The position numbers and the translations under genes are program-made. Below are positions 7,506-18,575 of a DNA stretch of 64,000 bases, one piece after another. The stretch is taken from the NCBI GenBank assembly GCA_002747035.1, contig PDRZ01000025.1:1-64000 (forward strand). Reading direction: 5' to 3'. The number at the start of each line of letters is the position of its first letter. Position 1 is the first letter of the stretch. Below the pieces are notes generated by a model. That model was not told the DNA's origin. It did not search any database and saw nothing but the letters and a program-made list of their open reading frames with translations. This DNA is from Rhodobacterales bacterium (GTDB lineage Bacteria > Pseudomonadota > Alphaproteobacteria > Rhodobacterales > Rhodobacteraceae).

Positions 7506-9809
7506 ATGGCCAAAAAAGATCACATCAGGAAAAGCTCAAATGCCGCTGGAGGCTGGGGTGCTCTGAAAAGCGTGGGGCGTCAGTTGATGGGCAGCGGCAA
7601 TCCCCTCCTGGGGGCGAAAACCATGCTGAAAGCGAACCAGCCTGACGGGTTTGACTGCCCTGGCTGTGCCTGGGGCGATCCCGAACATGGGTCGTCTTTT
7701 GAGTTTTGCGAAAACGGAGTGAAGGCTGTCGCATGGGAAGCGACCAGGGCTCGGGTCACGCCTGAGTTTTTCGCACAACATACCGTGAGCGAACTGCAAG
7801 GCTGGAGTGATTACGATCTGGAGAATCGGGGGCGGCTGACCCAGCCCATGCGCTATAACCCGCTGACCGACAAGTATGTGCCGGTGGAATGGGACGCAGC
7901 CTTTACGGAAATCGCGGCGGCGCTGAACGCACTGGATGATCCGAACCGGGCCGAGTTCTACACATCCGGCCGCGCCAGCAATGAGGCGGCATTCCTGTAC
8001 CAGATGTTCGTGCGCCTCTACGGCACCAATAATTTCCCCGATTGCTCCAACATGTGCCACGAGGCCAGCGGCGTTGCTTTGACAGAGTCCATCGGCATCG
8101 GAAAAGGCACCGTTCTGCTATCGGATTTCGAGGAAGCGGACGCGATTTTTGTGGTCGGGCAGAACCCCGGCACCAACCACCCACGTATGCTGGCGGATCT
8201 GCGCAAAGCGACAAAACGCGGTGCACGGGTTGTGGTGTTTAATACGCTCAAGGAAAAAGGCCTGCACCGCTTTGCCGATCCACAGAACAAGCTTGAAATG
8301 ATAAGGGGCGGTTCCGAGCCGACCTCGACCGATTATTTCCGCCCGCGCCTTGGCGGCGATATGGCGATTTTCCGGGGCATGGCGAAAGCTGTGTTTGCGG
8401 CCGAAGATGCGGCGCAGGCGGCGGGGAACGCCCCTGTTCTGGATCACGGTTTCATCGCAGAACACTGCCACGGGTTCGAAGATTACCGGGCGCTGGTCGA
8501 GGTAACAGAATGGGATCAGATTCTGGAACAATCCGGCCTGACCCGTGAACGGATTGAAGAAGCTGCCGATTTCTATATGGCCGCCGACAAGGTAATCACC
8601 ACTTGGGCCATGGGCGTCACGCAGCACAAGCATTCCGTGCAAACAATCCGTGAAATCACCAGTTTCATGCTGTTGCGTGGCAATATCGGTCGCCCCGGAG
8701 CCGGGCTTTGCCCGGTGCGCGGGCATTCCAATGTGCAGGGCGATCGTACGGTCGGGATCAATGAAAAGGCTCCGGCCGCTTTGCTGGATGCGATGGAGCG
8801 CGAACTCGGTGTTCCAATGCCACGCGAGCCTGGGCACAATGTGCTGAGCGCTATTGGTGCCATGCTGAACGGCGAGGCGAAAGCCTTTATCGGACTGGGC
8901 GGGAATTTCGCCCGCGCAACGCCAGACAGCCCACTGATTGCGGCGGCCCTTGGCAATCTGGATCTGACAGTGAATGTGGCGACCAAGCTGAATCACAGTC
9001 ATCTTCTGCCGGGTAAGATTTCGTTTATTCTGCCCTGCCTTGGCCGCACTGAAATTGACCGGAATTCCAAAAACGAACGCCAGATTGTGACGGTTGAGGA
9101 TTCCATGTCCATGGTGCATGGGTCCGGGGGGATCAACCTGCCGGCCTCTGACAGGCTGCTGTCCGAGGTTCGTATTATTGCCGGAATTGCAAAGGCAACC
9201 CTAGGGCAGGATGTAGTCAACTGGGACGAAATGGCCGATGACAATGACAAGATCCGCGATCTGATTGCCAGGGTACTGCCAATCTTTGGCAACTATAATG
9301 AAGATGTGCGCAAGCCACGGGGCTTTCACCTATACAACAGTGCCGCTGCTCGGGATTGGCGCACCCCAACCCGACGTGCGAATTTCTCGGTCGCGGACCT
9401 GCCAGAGCAGACCGAATGGCAGCGGGCGCAAAACGAGGAACAGGTCTTTGTTTTGCAGACCTTCCGGTCACACGATCAGTATAACACTACCGTGTACGGC
9501 ATGGATGACCGCTATCGCGGGGTATATGGTGAGCGTCAGGTTGTCTTTATGAACCGCGATGACCTGAAGCTTCTGGAGATGGAAAGCGGTAGCCGCGTTG
9601 ACGTGATCGGCACATTTGACGATGGGATCAAACGGATTGCCCGTGATTTCCGACTTGTGCCTTATGACATCCCGCGGGGCTGTGTGGCCGGGTATTATCC
9701 TGAGCTAAACGTGCTGGTGCCCCATGAAAGCTTTGGCGACAAAAGCTTCACCCCGGCATCGAAGTCCGTGATGGTGAGATTTCGAGCCTCGGAGTGCAAG
9801 GATGGCTGA
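7506..9809 (+). CDS. FdhF/YdeP-family molybdopterin oxidoreductase
   Basis: This protein of 767 residues belongs to the formate-dehydrogenase-like Mo-bisMGD oxidoreductases of the YdeP type. Early cysteines CPGC (51-54) and C68 could hold an Fe-S site, PDCSNMCHE sits at 178-186, and RGHSNVQGD (about residue 400) and SHDQYNTT near the C-terminus are family signatures. YdeP in E. coli is tied to acid resistance, but its substrate is not established. No electron-transfer subunit is nearby, as expected for this stand-alone family. The ATG at 7506 (MAKKDH) was chosen because it fits the family start; an in-frame ATG at 7479 is possible. It overlaps the next gene by 8 bases. Confidence 0.88.
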   Translation: MAKKDHIRKSSNAAGGWGALKSVGRQLMGSGNPLLGAKTMLKANQPDGFDCPGCAWGDPEHGSSFEFCENGVKAVAWEATRARVTPEFFAQHTVSELQGWSDYDLENRGRLTQPMRYNPLTDKYVPVEWDAAFTEIAAALNALDDPNRAEFYTSGRASNEAAFLYQMFVRLYGTNNFPDCSNMCHEASGVALTESIGIGKGTVLLSDFEEADAIFVVGQNPGTNHPRMLADLRKATKRGARVVVFNTLKEKGLHRFADPQNKLEMIRGGSEPTSTDYFRPRLGGDMAIFRGMAKAVFAAEDAAQAAGNAPVLDHGFIAEHCHGFEDYRALVEVTEWDQILEQSGLTRERIEEAADFYMAADKVITTWAMGVTQHKHSVQTIREITSFMLLRGNIGRPGAGLCPVRGHSNVQGDRTVGINEKAPAALLDAMERELGVPMPREPGHNVLSAIGAMLNGEAKAFIGLGGNFARATPDSPLIAAALGNLDLTVNVATKLNHSHLLPGKISFILPCLGRTEIDRNSKNERQIVTVEDSMSMVHGSGGINLPASDRLLSEVRIIAGIAKATLGQDVVNWDEMADDNDKIRDLIARVLPIFGNYNEDVRKPRGFHLYNSAAARDWRTPTRRANFSVADLPEQTEWQRAQNEEQVFVLQTFRSHDQYNTTVYGMDDRYRGVYGERQVVFMNRDDLKLLEMESGSRVDVIGTFDDGIKRIARDFRLVPYDIPRGCVAGYYPELNVLVPHESFGDKSFTPASKSVMVRFRASECKDG

Positions 9810-10098
9810 TCCTCTGGCCTTGGAAATTGAACGGCTGCTGGCAGATGCGCCAGAGGCGTTTAGTCCTCTGGGGGCAGGTATTCTTGCGGCATCATGGCTG
9901 GGCATTGCGCGTGACAGTCGCAGTTTTGCACGCAAGCTGGAATTGGCGCATGCACTGGTTTTGCGTGAATGTGTTGCCCTTGCAGAAGAGGCCGGGCTGA
10001 TCATACTCGATGATCGTCAGGATAAATCCCATCGCCTGTTTTACCATCTCAGCCCGGCGGGTCTGAACCTATTTGACGCAAAGGGCGCGTCGTCATGA
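9802..10098 (+). CDS. Small conserved-looking protein of unknown function, possible winged helix
   Basis: A 98-residue protein sandwiched between the oxidoreductase (8-base overlap) and fdhD (ATGA overlap), so all three are translated as one unit. The N-terminal half is helical. The C-terminal stretch, LIILDDRQDK followed by RLFYHLSPAGLNLF, resembles the wing and last strand of MarR/PadR-like winged-helix domains. The family was not recognised. By position it could be a chaperone for, or a regulator of, the molybdoenzyme. The overlaps make it very likely to be a real gene. Confidence 0.7.
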   Translation: MADPLALEIERLLADAPEAFSPLGAGILAASWLGIARDSRSFARKLELAHALVLRECVALAEEAGLIILDDRQDKSHRLFYHLSPAGLNLFDAKGASS

Positions 10099-10901
10099 CG
10101 GCAACCTTTCGCAACAATGACAGGTTGCACCGCCATGCGGTAGTGGCCAGCGTTTCGCAAAGGCTGATTGGTAAGGCAGCGCAGATAGGGTTGCTTGCCC
10201 AGGAAACACCGGTTGCTATCGTGTTTAACGGTACTACAGCAGCGGTGATGATGGCATCCCCCATGGATCTCAGGGATTTTGCCTATGGTTTTGCCCTGAG
10301 CGAGGGTTTTGTGCATGATCTGACGGAAATAGAAGAATTCGAACAGATCACCCATGACAATGGGAACGAGGCGAGGTTCTGGCTGACTGATTCAGCCAAG
10401 GATCGAATCGAAACCCGTCGCCGCATCATGACCGGGGTTGTGGGCTGTGGACTGTGCGGCGTTGATAGTCTGGAGCAGGCGATACGGCCAGTACCTGCTC
10501 TGACGTCTCCCGCCCCCGCGTTTGATACAGACGAGATCTTGTCCGCGCCGGATCTGCTGCGCGCATATCAGGCTTTACATGATGCAACTCGTGCCGTGCA
10601 TGCCGCCGCGTTTATGCTGCCCGGGCAGGAAGTTATCGTCGCACGCGAAGATATCGGGCGCCATAATGCCCTAGACAAGCTCGCCGGGGCATTGGTGCAT
10701 CAGGGGATCGATCCTGCGCAGGGGGCAATTGTGATAACCTCAAGGGTGTCGGTGGATCTGGTGCAGAAATCCGTAACGATCGGCTGTCCGATGCTAGTTT
10801 CTGTATCGGCCCCCACCGCCCGCGCTGTGGATCTGGCGAAAAATGTGGGTATGACCCTGATTGCCAATGTCAAACGCGGCGGTGGGGTGTGTTATAGTTG
10901 A
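10095..10901 (+). CDS. fdhD: Formate dehydrogenase accessory sulfurtransferase FdhD
   Basis: FdhD passes sulfur from the cysteine desulfurase IscS to the molybdenum cofactor before it is inserted into formate-dehydrogenase-like enzymes. The 268-residue protein has the catalytic CGLC motif at residues 118-121 in GVVGCGLCGV, the N-terminal LAQETPVAI region and the C-terminal REDIGRHNALDKL and TSRVSVDLVQK signatures. Its overlap with the two upstream genes indicates that it matures the YdeP-like oxidoreductase of this operon. Confidence 0.93.
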   Translation: MTATFRNNDRLHRHAVVASVSQRLIGKAAQIGLLAQETPVAIVFNGTTAAVMMASPMDLRDFAYGFALSEGFVHDLTEIEEFEQITHDNGNEARFWLTDSAKDRIETRRRIMTGVVGCGLCGVDSLEQAIRPVPALTSPAPAFDTDEILSAPDLLRAYQALHDATRAVHAAAFMLPGQEVIVAREDIGRHNALDKLAGALVHQGIDPAQGAIVITSRVSVDLVQKSVTIGCPMLVSVSAPTARAVDLAKNVGMTLIANVKRGGGVCYS

Positions 10902-11220
10902 TCAGAGATCGACGCTCTGCACAGCACATGCAAACGGCTTTGTCTTCTAAATAAATTGAGGGACTCACCGTGTGAATCCAACAGGAAGTGTTGCGTTATT
11001 CAAATGAGGCTGAGCCCCTCTCAGGGCGGCAGCCTCTGTCACGCTACCCTCTCGAACAGTCCCCAGAGAAACTCTGGATGGCCTGCCCCCATCCGGTGAC
11101 ACGACACCGCAGATACATTCGAACAACGTAAAGAATGATGGCTAGAAAACGGCAGTGTTTGAAGGGAGACTTACGAGTCATTCCCGGCCTTTTTGCTGTT
11201 CTCCTGATCCAACGAGCCGA
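10902..11220. other. Gene-free stretch downstream of fdhD
   Basis: No gene was recognised here and no strong terminator was seen just after fdhD. The composition resembles the flanking accessory DNA. Confidence 0.35.
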
Positions 11221-11337
11221 TTAAAGCGTTTCCAGTTATTGCTGGATCACAGCAAGAGCTGGAAACGCCCACACTCCTGATATGTTGTGCGGCGTTTCCG
11301 CATCACGCTGAGTCAACGTAATGCGGAAACGCTTTAA
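11221..11337. repeat. Nested inverted repeat, two tandem stem-loops closed by a 13-bp outer repeat
   Basis: The outer arms TTAAAGCGTTTCC (11221-11233) and GGAAACGCTTTAA (11325-11337) are perfectly complementary. Inside, hairpin 1 pairs GCGTTTCCAG (11226-11235) with CTGGAAACGC (11259-11268), and hairpin 2 pairs GCGTTTCCGCAT (11292-11303) with ATGCGGAAACGC (11321-11332). All arms share the core GCGTTTCC. The layout is like a REP/BIME or small MITE. It lies between the convergent fdhD and CDF genes and could also end transcription. Confidence 0.6.
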
Positions 11338-11372
11338 TGTAACAGTCCCTACAGTTTAAAAACAGATATTGT

Positions 11373-12329
11373 TTACCCGTGTGACGGACTCGGCTCTCCG
11401 ATCCGCTCAGGGGCGACACAGGCTGCATCTGTGCTCTCTATATCCAGCGTAACGTGAGAAATCCCCCACCGCTCGGCCAAGTGCGCCTTCACAGCAGCTT
11501 TCACCGGGAGAATGTCGGACCATTTGTCCTCCGTCACCACCACATGTGCCTCAAGCGAGATAACCTCCTCGCTGATTTGCCACAAATGAAGGTGATGGAC
11601 GTTTTCAACCCCCGGCACAGCCTCCATGCCGGACAGAAGCTCTTCTACGTTGATGCCCTGCGGAGCACCCAGCATCAGGATATGCGCCACGCCTTTCAAC
11701 TCGGACAGGCCCATCCAGATCACATAGGCCGCAATGCCCAGTGTCGCAATCGGATCCGCCAGATGCCAATCAAACAGGACGATCAGAAGGCCGACGACGA
11801 TCACCGCGACAGAGCCCAATGCATCCGCCAGATTGTGCAGAAAAGCGGCGCGGACATTGGCGCTGTCTTTCGCCATGCGCCACGTCAGCAGTGCCGTCAC
11901 CGCGTCCACCACCAGCGCGATGCCCGCCACGATGATAACCATCCAGCCAACGACCTCGGGCGGGTTGAAAAACCGCATAATACCTTCATATGCCAGATAG
12001 AATCCGATCACGACCAGCGTAGTCAGGTTGATCAGCGCAGCCACCAGCTCGACCCGTTTATAGCCAAATGTCATGCTTCCATCGGTCGGGCGGCGGCCGA
12101 TCTTTCGCGCAAAGAACGCAATTGCCAGTGACGCCGCATCTGACAGGTTGTGGATCGCATCCGCAATCAAAGAGACCGAGCCGGACAACAGCCCACCGAC
12201 AATCTGCGCCAGGGTCAAAAAAAGGTTCACGGCGACCGCAATCCCTACGCGCAGGTCGCCCGCTTCCGAGTCAATGTGATGGTGATGATGATGGTGGTGG
12301 CTATTCGAGTGGCTGTGATCATGGGGCAT
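11373..12329 (-). CDS. Cation diffusion facilitator (CDF) metal exporter
   Basis: A 318-residue inner-membrane metal/proton antiporter with six predicted helices and a cytoplasmic C-terminal domain. The N-terminus is a His-rich tail (ten of the residues 3-18 are His) that would bind metal. The two transport-site signatures are present: D57..H60..D64 region (LIADAIHNLSD) in helix 2 and H164..D168 (LHNLADA) in helix 5, the His-Asp pair typical of Zn-transporting members (ZitB/CzcD/DmeF). Zn2+, Co2+ or Cd2+ export is likely, but the metal is not determined by sequence alone. It stands alone, with no metal-sensing regulator adjacent. Confidence 0.9.
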   Translation of the reverse strand: MPHDHSHSNSHHHHHHHHIDSEAGDLRVGIAVAVNLFLTLAQIVGGLLSGSVSLIADAIHNLSDAASLAIAFFARKIGRRPTDGSMTFGYKRVELVAALINLTTLVVIGFYLAYEGIMRFFNPPEVVGWMVIIVAGIALVVDAVTALLTWRMAKDSANVRAAFLHNLADALGSVAVIVVGLLIVLFDWHLADPIATLGIAAYVIWMGLSELKGVAHILMLGAPQGINVEELLSGMEAVPGVENVHHLHLWQISEEVISLEAHVVVTEDKWSDILPVKAAVKAHLAERWGISHVTLDIESTDAACVAPERIGEPSPSHG

Positions 12330-12495
12330 GGAAGCGCTCCGATTCCAAGTGGGTTTCTGTCACACCAAGCCATAATCCCTCTGGTCTTCAGAAGTTCAAG
12401 AGCAAAAGCATACGCTTTTTGTCGGACAAATTGCGACCCATACCGGGTTTGCGGTGCCCACGATGGGACTGTTGCATCAATCTGTTATGTTGCAC

Positions 12496-12528
12496 GCGAG
12501 TTATAGGAAAAGGCCTGACATAACTCGC
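12496..12528. repeat. Inverted repeat GCGAGTTA / TAACTCGC
   Basis: GCGAGTTA (12496-12503) is perfectly complementary to TAACTCGC (12521-12528), with a 17-base loop. Directly before it is TCTGTTATGTTG, the inverted copy of the word at 7258-7269 beside the IS6-type remnant. It may be part of an old insertion-sequence end. Confidence 0.4.
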
Positions 12529-12656
12529 AAGAACCCTTTCAAACACCATCATTCTCTGTGCAGCTCGTATGTATAGCTGACGGGAGTGGATTTTGATCCC
12601 AAAATCCGCGAAGCATCAGCATAAAATCAGAGACCTATAGTCAAAAGGCACAATCA

Positions 12657-12676
12657 GACACAATCAGAATTGTGTC
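12657..12676. promoter_or_regulatory. Perfect 8-bp dyad, possible operator
   Basis: GACACAATcagaATTGTGTC is a perfect inverted repeat with a 4-base centre. Its left part is repeated directly upstream (ACAATCAG twice). Such a symmetric 20-bp site is what a dimeric regulator would bind, but no regulated gene is obvious, as the neighbouring CDF gene starts about 330 bases away. Confidence 0.3.
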
Positions 12677-13181
12677 GTTTGGCTATACTTGCGCTTTGAA
12701 CCGCTCCGGTAGCGGTTCGCTCCGTTGTCTTTTTCCAAGGCTACAGTCTTTCCTTGATTTGGCACCTTCTGAAAACCCGGAGTGGTTCACCACAGCGTAA
12801 CATGCGCGCTGCGCTCAAGCCCGCAGCCCCACAGCGCGCAGTTGCTCTCGGGCGTCCCAGCTTCGTTGTCTCTCTTGGGCCTCAGGACACGCCTTGCCAC
12901 GCATCTGGCGGGCAAGAACGACACCAGTGCGACTGCCCTGGTTGGGGATGTTGTATCCGCAACCTGATGTGTTTGCTGTCGCGAGCGCAAATCCGCTTCG
13001 TGCGAACACCCGTCAATGTCCCAACCACGCGAGGTCAGACCGAGGCAGGGCGTAAAACGAACTGGAACTCTATAAGCAATTTGCCAATGATCCGGCTTTC
13101 AAATCGGCTTGGAGCGAGAGTATTCGAAACATACTGTAATTTGCCCGAACAAAGACTTATGGGGCTTTGGCGAAGTCTTAT

Positions 13182-13209
13182 GGGCAGCGCGAAGCACTAT
13201 GCGCTGCCC
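13182..13209 (-). terminator. Hairpin behind gyrB
   Basis: GGGCAGCGC and GCGCTGCCC pair perfectly over 9 bp with an 11-base loop, about 10 bases past the gyrB stop. A weaker hairpin (AAGACTT/AAGTCTT) follows. There is no long T run, so it may act as an mRNA 3' stabiliser as much as a terminator. Confidence 0.5.
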
Positions 13210-13219
13210 TATAAAGGGA

Positions 13220-15661
<2,442 letters not shown>

Positions 15662-15846
15662 TCATTTATACGAATTCCAGTGGGGGATGTCACGCCGTTC
15701 CACCATATTTTGTGGCGCTTTGGTCAAAGCGTGACGCATCCAATTTGAGGCATTGATCCGACAATTGCCGCAATTGCGTTCACACCTTTTGCGCAACGCA
15801 CCGCTATTCAGTGCAGAAAGGTTCAATCAATACCCAAAGGTGTAGT

Positions 15847-16152
15847 ATGGGATCAAAAAAGATAGACCCGATGCGGGTTCCCAAACCCGACGAAAAACAC
15901 AAGAAGGTCGATTATTTCGCGCCGGATCGGGAAAAACCGATCTGCGCCCCTCTGGACGCAATCTCGTTGAGCGGTGGCGCGATCCTGGGCTTTGGTTTTT
16001 TCCTCGCGGACGGGCGCTATGACTATGCGTTTGACCTGATGTGGCCGGTTTTGGTTCTTGCTTCTGTTATTGCCATTCCCGGGACAGCGCGGCGCATATG
16101 CCAATCGCTGATCCAATTCATTGGGCGGGGCGTAACGAACCAACCGGGGTAA
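15847..16152 (+). CDS. Small membrane protein of unknown function
   Basis: A 101-residue protein beginning MGSKKIDPMRVPKPDEKHKK, charged for its first 45 residues, with one or two hydrophobic helices afterwards (ILGFGFFLADG and MWPVLVLASVIAIPG). An AAAGGTG ribosome binding site precedes the ATG. It is divergent from gyrB and ends 6 bases from the end of recF, filling the gap exactly, which supports it as a real gene. The family is not recognised. Confidence 0.6.
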   Translation: MGSKKIDPMRVPKPDEKHKKVDYFAPDREKPICAPLDAISLSGGAILGFGFFLADGRYDYAFDLMWPVLVLASVIAIPGTARRICQSLIQFIGRGVTNQPG

Positions 16153-16158
16153 AGCACA

Positions 16159-17253
16159 TCATGCAAGCGCCAAACCACCGTCTTCACCGATCTCGACGGC
16201 CAGGGCCCGTGCGCCAAGATCCGTAAACAGCTCTGCGCCGGTGCCTGTCATCCATGCCTGCGCCCCAAGCGCACAGATTTCATCATAAAGCGCAGAGCGG
16301 CGGGTGGCATCCAGATGCGCGGCCACCTCGTCAAGCAACAGAATGGGCGGCGCGCCACAGTCCCGAGCAAGGGCACGACCATTGGCGAGGATCAGAGAAA
16401 TCAACAACGCCTTCTGTTCGCCGGTGGAACAGTCCCGCGCCGCAACCCCTTTAGCAGCGAAAACCCCGTAAAGATCGGTGCGATGTGGCCCTACCAGGGT
16501 GCGCCTCGCCGCAAGGTCCCGAAACCGGCTTTCCGCAAAAGCTTCGGCAAGGTCGGTTTCGCTCTCCGGCATCGCGCCTTCGCTTTGGATCAACTCCAAC
16601 GCTGCTGCGGGAAAAGCCGTTTGCGCAGCGGTTTGCGCAGCCGCCAAGCGCGAAAGGGTGGCGACCCTGTTGGCGTGGATCGCGGCCCCGGCACGTGCCA
16701 TCTGGGCCTCCAGTGCCCCATACCAACGGGCATCCCGCATTTGGTCCTTCAACAGCCGGTTGCGGTCCCGCATTGCCTTTTCATAGGTCAAAGAAAGCTC
16801 GGCATGGTCGGGAAAGAAACTTAAACACATGCGATCCAGAAAGCGCCGCCGCCCTTCGGCCCCTTCAATCCACAACCTGTCCATCGACGGAATCAACCAC
16901 AACACGCGCGCGATACGGCCCAAGGCGGTTTGCGGCACCGCCTTGCCATCCACCCTGACCTGTCGCGCATTCCCCGCCTCGGACCAGGTTTCGATCTCGT
17001 AAGTCTGCCCCTGACTATGCAGAAGCCCGGAAACCTTCCATCCCAACCCTTCGGGTCGCCGGGTCATATCCTGAGCCGAGGCGCGGCGCAGCCCGCGACC
17101 GGGAGAGAACAGCGATACAGCCTCAAGAATATTGGTTTTCCCCGCCCCGTTCGGCCCGTAAATCGCCAAGGGGCGGACATCGCATGTCACCCGCGCCAGT
17201 TTGTGAGACCGAAAATGCGACAGGGTCAGGCTGGAAAGGGAAAGTCCGCTCAC
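16159..17253 (-). CDS. recF: DNA replication and repair protein RecF
   Basis: RecF is an SMC-like ATPase that helps load RecA at single-strand gaps with RecO and RecR. The 364-residue protein shows Walker A YGPNGAGKTN at 32-41, the signature STGEQKALLISLILANG and Walker B PILLLDEVAAHLD. Its start overlaps the dnaN stop (ATGA), so it is translated from the dnaN message. Length is normal. Confidence 0.96.
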   Translation of the reverse strand: MSGLSLSSLTLSHFRSHKLARVTCDVRPLAIYGPNGAGKTNILEAVSLFSPGRGLRRASAQDMTRRPEGLGWKVSGLLHSQGQTYEIETWSEAGNARQVRVDGKAVPQTALGRIARVLWLIPSMDRLWIEGAEGRRRFLDRMCLSFFPDHAELSLTYEKAMRDRNRLLKDQMRDARWYGALEAQMARAGAAIHANRVATLSRLAAAQTAAQTAFPAAALELIQSEGAMPESETDLAEAFAESRFRDLAARRTLVGPHRTDLYGVFAAKGVAARDCSTGEQKALLISLILANGRALARDCGAPPILLLDEVAAHLDATRRSALYDEICALGAQAWMTGTGAELFTDLGARALAVEIGEDGGLALA

Positions 17254-18368
17254 ACCCGCATCGGCATGACAACGTAAACGGCCGAAGTATCATTGCCCTC
17301 ACGCATCAGCGTGGGATCGCCGGAAGAGTTGAACATGAACACCGCGTTTTCGCGGTCTACCTGGCTGGCAATTTCCAACAGGTACTTGGCGTTGAACCCG
17401 ATTTCCAGACGTTCATCGCCATAGGCCACGGCCAACTCTTCCTCGGCAGCCCCGCTGTCAGGCGCATTAACGGACAGGACCAGCTTGTCCTCATCCAGCG
17501 ACAGCTTCACAGCACGGGAGCGTTCCGAAGACACCGTGGCCACACGGTCGACGGCCTGGGCAAATTCGGTGGCATCCACTTCCAGTTTGCGATTGTTCCC
17601 CTGGGGAATCACGCGGGTGTAATCGGGGAACGTGCCGTCGATCACTTTGGAGGTCAGGGTAATTCCGGGGGTCGCGAACCGCACCTTGGTTTCGCTGACC
17701 GATACGGCGATCTGCGCCTCGTCATCATCCAGCAGTTTGCGCAATTCTCCAACGGTTTTACGCGGCACAATCACGCCTGGCATGTCAGCGGCCCCTTCGG
17801 GCAAATCCGCGTCGATCCGGGCCAGCCGGTGGCCATCGGTGGCGACACAGCGCAGCACCTTACCGCCATCCGAATCGGAGATATGCATGTAAACACCGTT
17901 CAGGTAATACCGCGTTTCTTCCGTGGAAATCGCGAATTTCGATTTGTCGAACAAACGTCGCAACACAGGTGCCGGGGCCGAGAAATTCGAGCTGTATTCC
18001 GAGGTCGCCATGACCGGGAAATCTTCGCGTGGCAGGGTCGCAAGCGAGAAGTTCGAGCGCCCCGCCTCGACCGTCAACCGGCCCGATGCGCCGTCATCGG
18101 TCAGCGTCACCAATGCCCCATCCGGCAGCTTGCGCACGATTTCGTGCAGCGTCACTGCGGAAACCGTGGTCGCTCCGGCGCGCTCGACCTGAGCCGGAGC
18201 CTTGTCGACAACTTCGATATCAAGATCCGTAGCGCGGAAAAAGACGTCCGCGCCGTCCACTTCGATCAGCACATTCGCCAGGATCGGGATGGTGTTGCGA
18301 CGTTCGACAACCGATTGCGCCTGAGCCACCGCTTTGAGCAACGTTGCGCGTTCAATGCTGAATTTCAT
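17250..18368 (-). CDS. dnaN: DNA polymerase III beta subunit (sliding clamp)
   Basis: DnaN forms the dimeric ring that tethers polymerase III to DNA. The 372-residue protein starts MKFSIERATLLKAVAQ, the usual alphaproteobacterial start, preceded by GGAGAATGAGGGT. Conserved stretches include NTIPILANVLIEV, GGKVLRCVATDGHRLA and the C-terminal PMRV clamp end. The longer in-frame start at 18425 was rejected since it adds 19 residues not found in the family. It lies behind dnaA, after a strong terminator, so it likely has its own promoter as well. Confidence 0.97.
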   Translation of the reverse strand: MKFSIERATLLKAVAQAQSVVERRNTIPILANVLIEVDGADVFFRATDLDIEVVDKAPAQVERAGATTVSAVTLHEIVRKLPDGALVTLTDDGASGRLTVEAGRSNFSLATLPREDFPVMATSEYSSNFSAPAPVLRRLFDKSKFAISTEETRYYLNGVYMHISDSDGGKVLRCVATDGHRLARIDADLPEGAADMPGVIVPRKTVGELRKLLDDDEAQIAVSVSETKVRFATPGITLTSKVIDGTFPDYTRVIPQGNNRKLEVDATEFAQAVDRVATVSSERSRAVKLSLDEDKLVLSVNAPDSGAAEEELAVAYGDERLEIGFNAKYLLEIASQVDRENAVFMFNSSGDPTLMREGNDTSAVYVVMPMRV

Positions 18369-18514
18369 ACCCTCATTCTCCTGTCCGATCATGGCCGGGA
18401 GGGGCAAGGTAACGGTTTTCCCCAACGGCTCAAGTGCTTTGTGATGTTTTCCGATGAATGTTGCACGGGGTCAAGTGCGACAGGGGCCTGCGATCAGAAA
18501 CCGCAACAAAAAAA

Positions 18515-18544
18515 GCCCCGCTGAAACAGGTGTTTCAACGGGGC
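18515..18544 (-). terminator. Rho-independent terminator behind dnaA
   Basis: On the minus strand a GC-rich stem (GCCCCGTTGAAACA paired with TGTTTCAGCGGGGC, one mismatch) with a 2-base loop is followed by seven T. It lies 32 bases after the dnaA stop and separates dnaA from dnaN. Confidence 0.85.
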
Positions 18545-18575
18545 ATACGGTTGTTTGGTGCGTGTCGCCGCGACC

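Larger units (their letters stand above)
12330..13219. other. Gene-poor stretch with several palindromes
   Basis: No intact gene could be supported. The stretch contains an inverted repeat at 12496-12528, a 20-bp palindrome at 12657-12676, a small hairpin near 12698-12718 and the hairpins behind gyrB. A short frame ending near 13137 (LYKQFANDPAFKSAW) hints at the tail of a decayed enzyme, but it is too short to assign. The palindromes and the words shared with 7.26 kb suggest decayed mobile DNA. Confidence 0.35.

Noticed and set aside
8118-9119. Minus-strand frame of 333 codons inside the oxidoreductase gene
   Set aside because: GC-driven antisense frame; the plus-strand protein has clear family motifs over the same bases.
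17184-18524. Plus-strand frame of 446 codons opposite dnaN
   Set aside because: Antisense to a certain dnaN; composition rich in His, Arg and Gln, typical of shadow frames.
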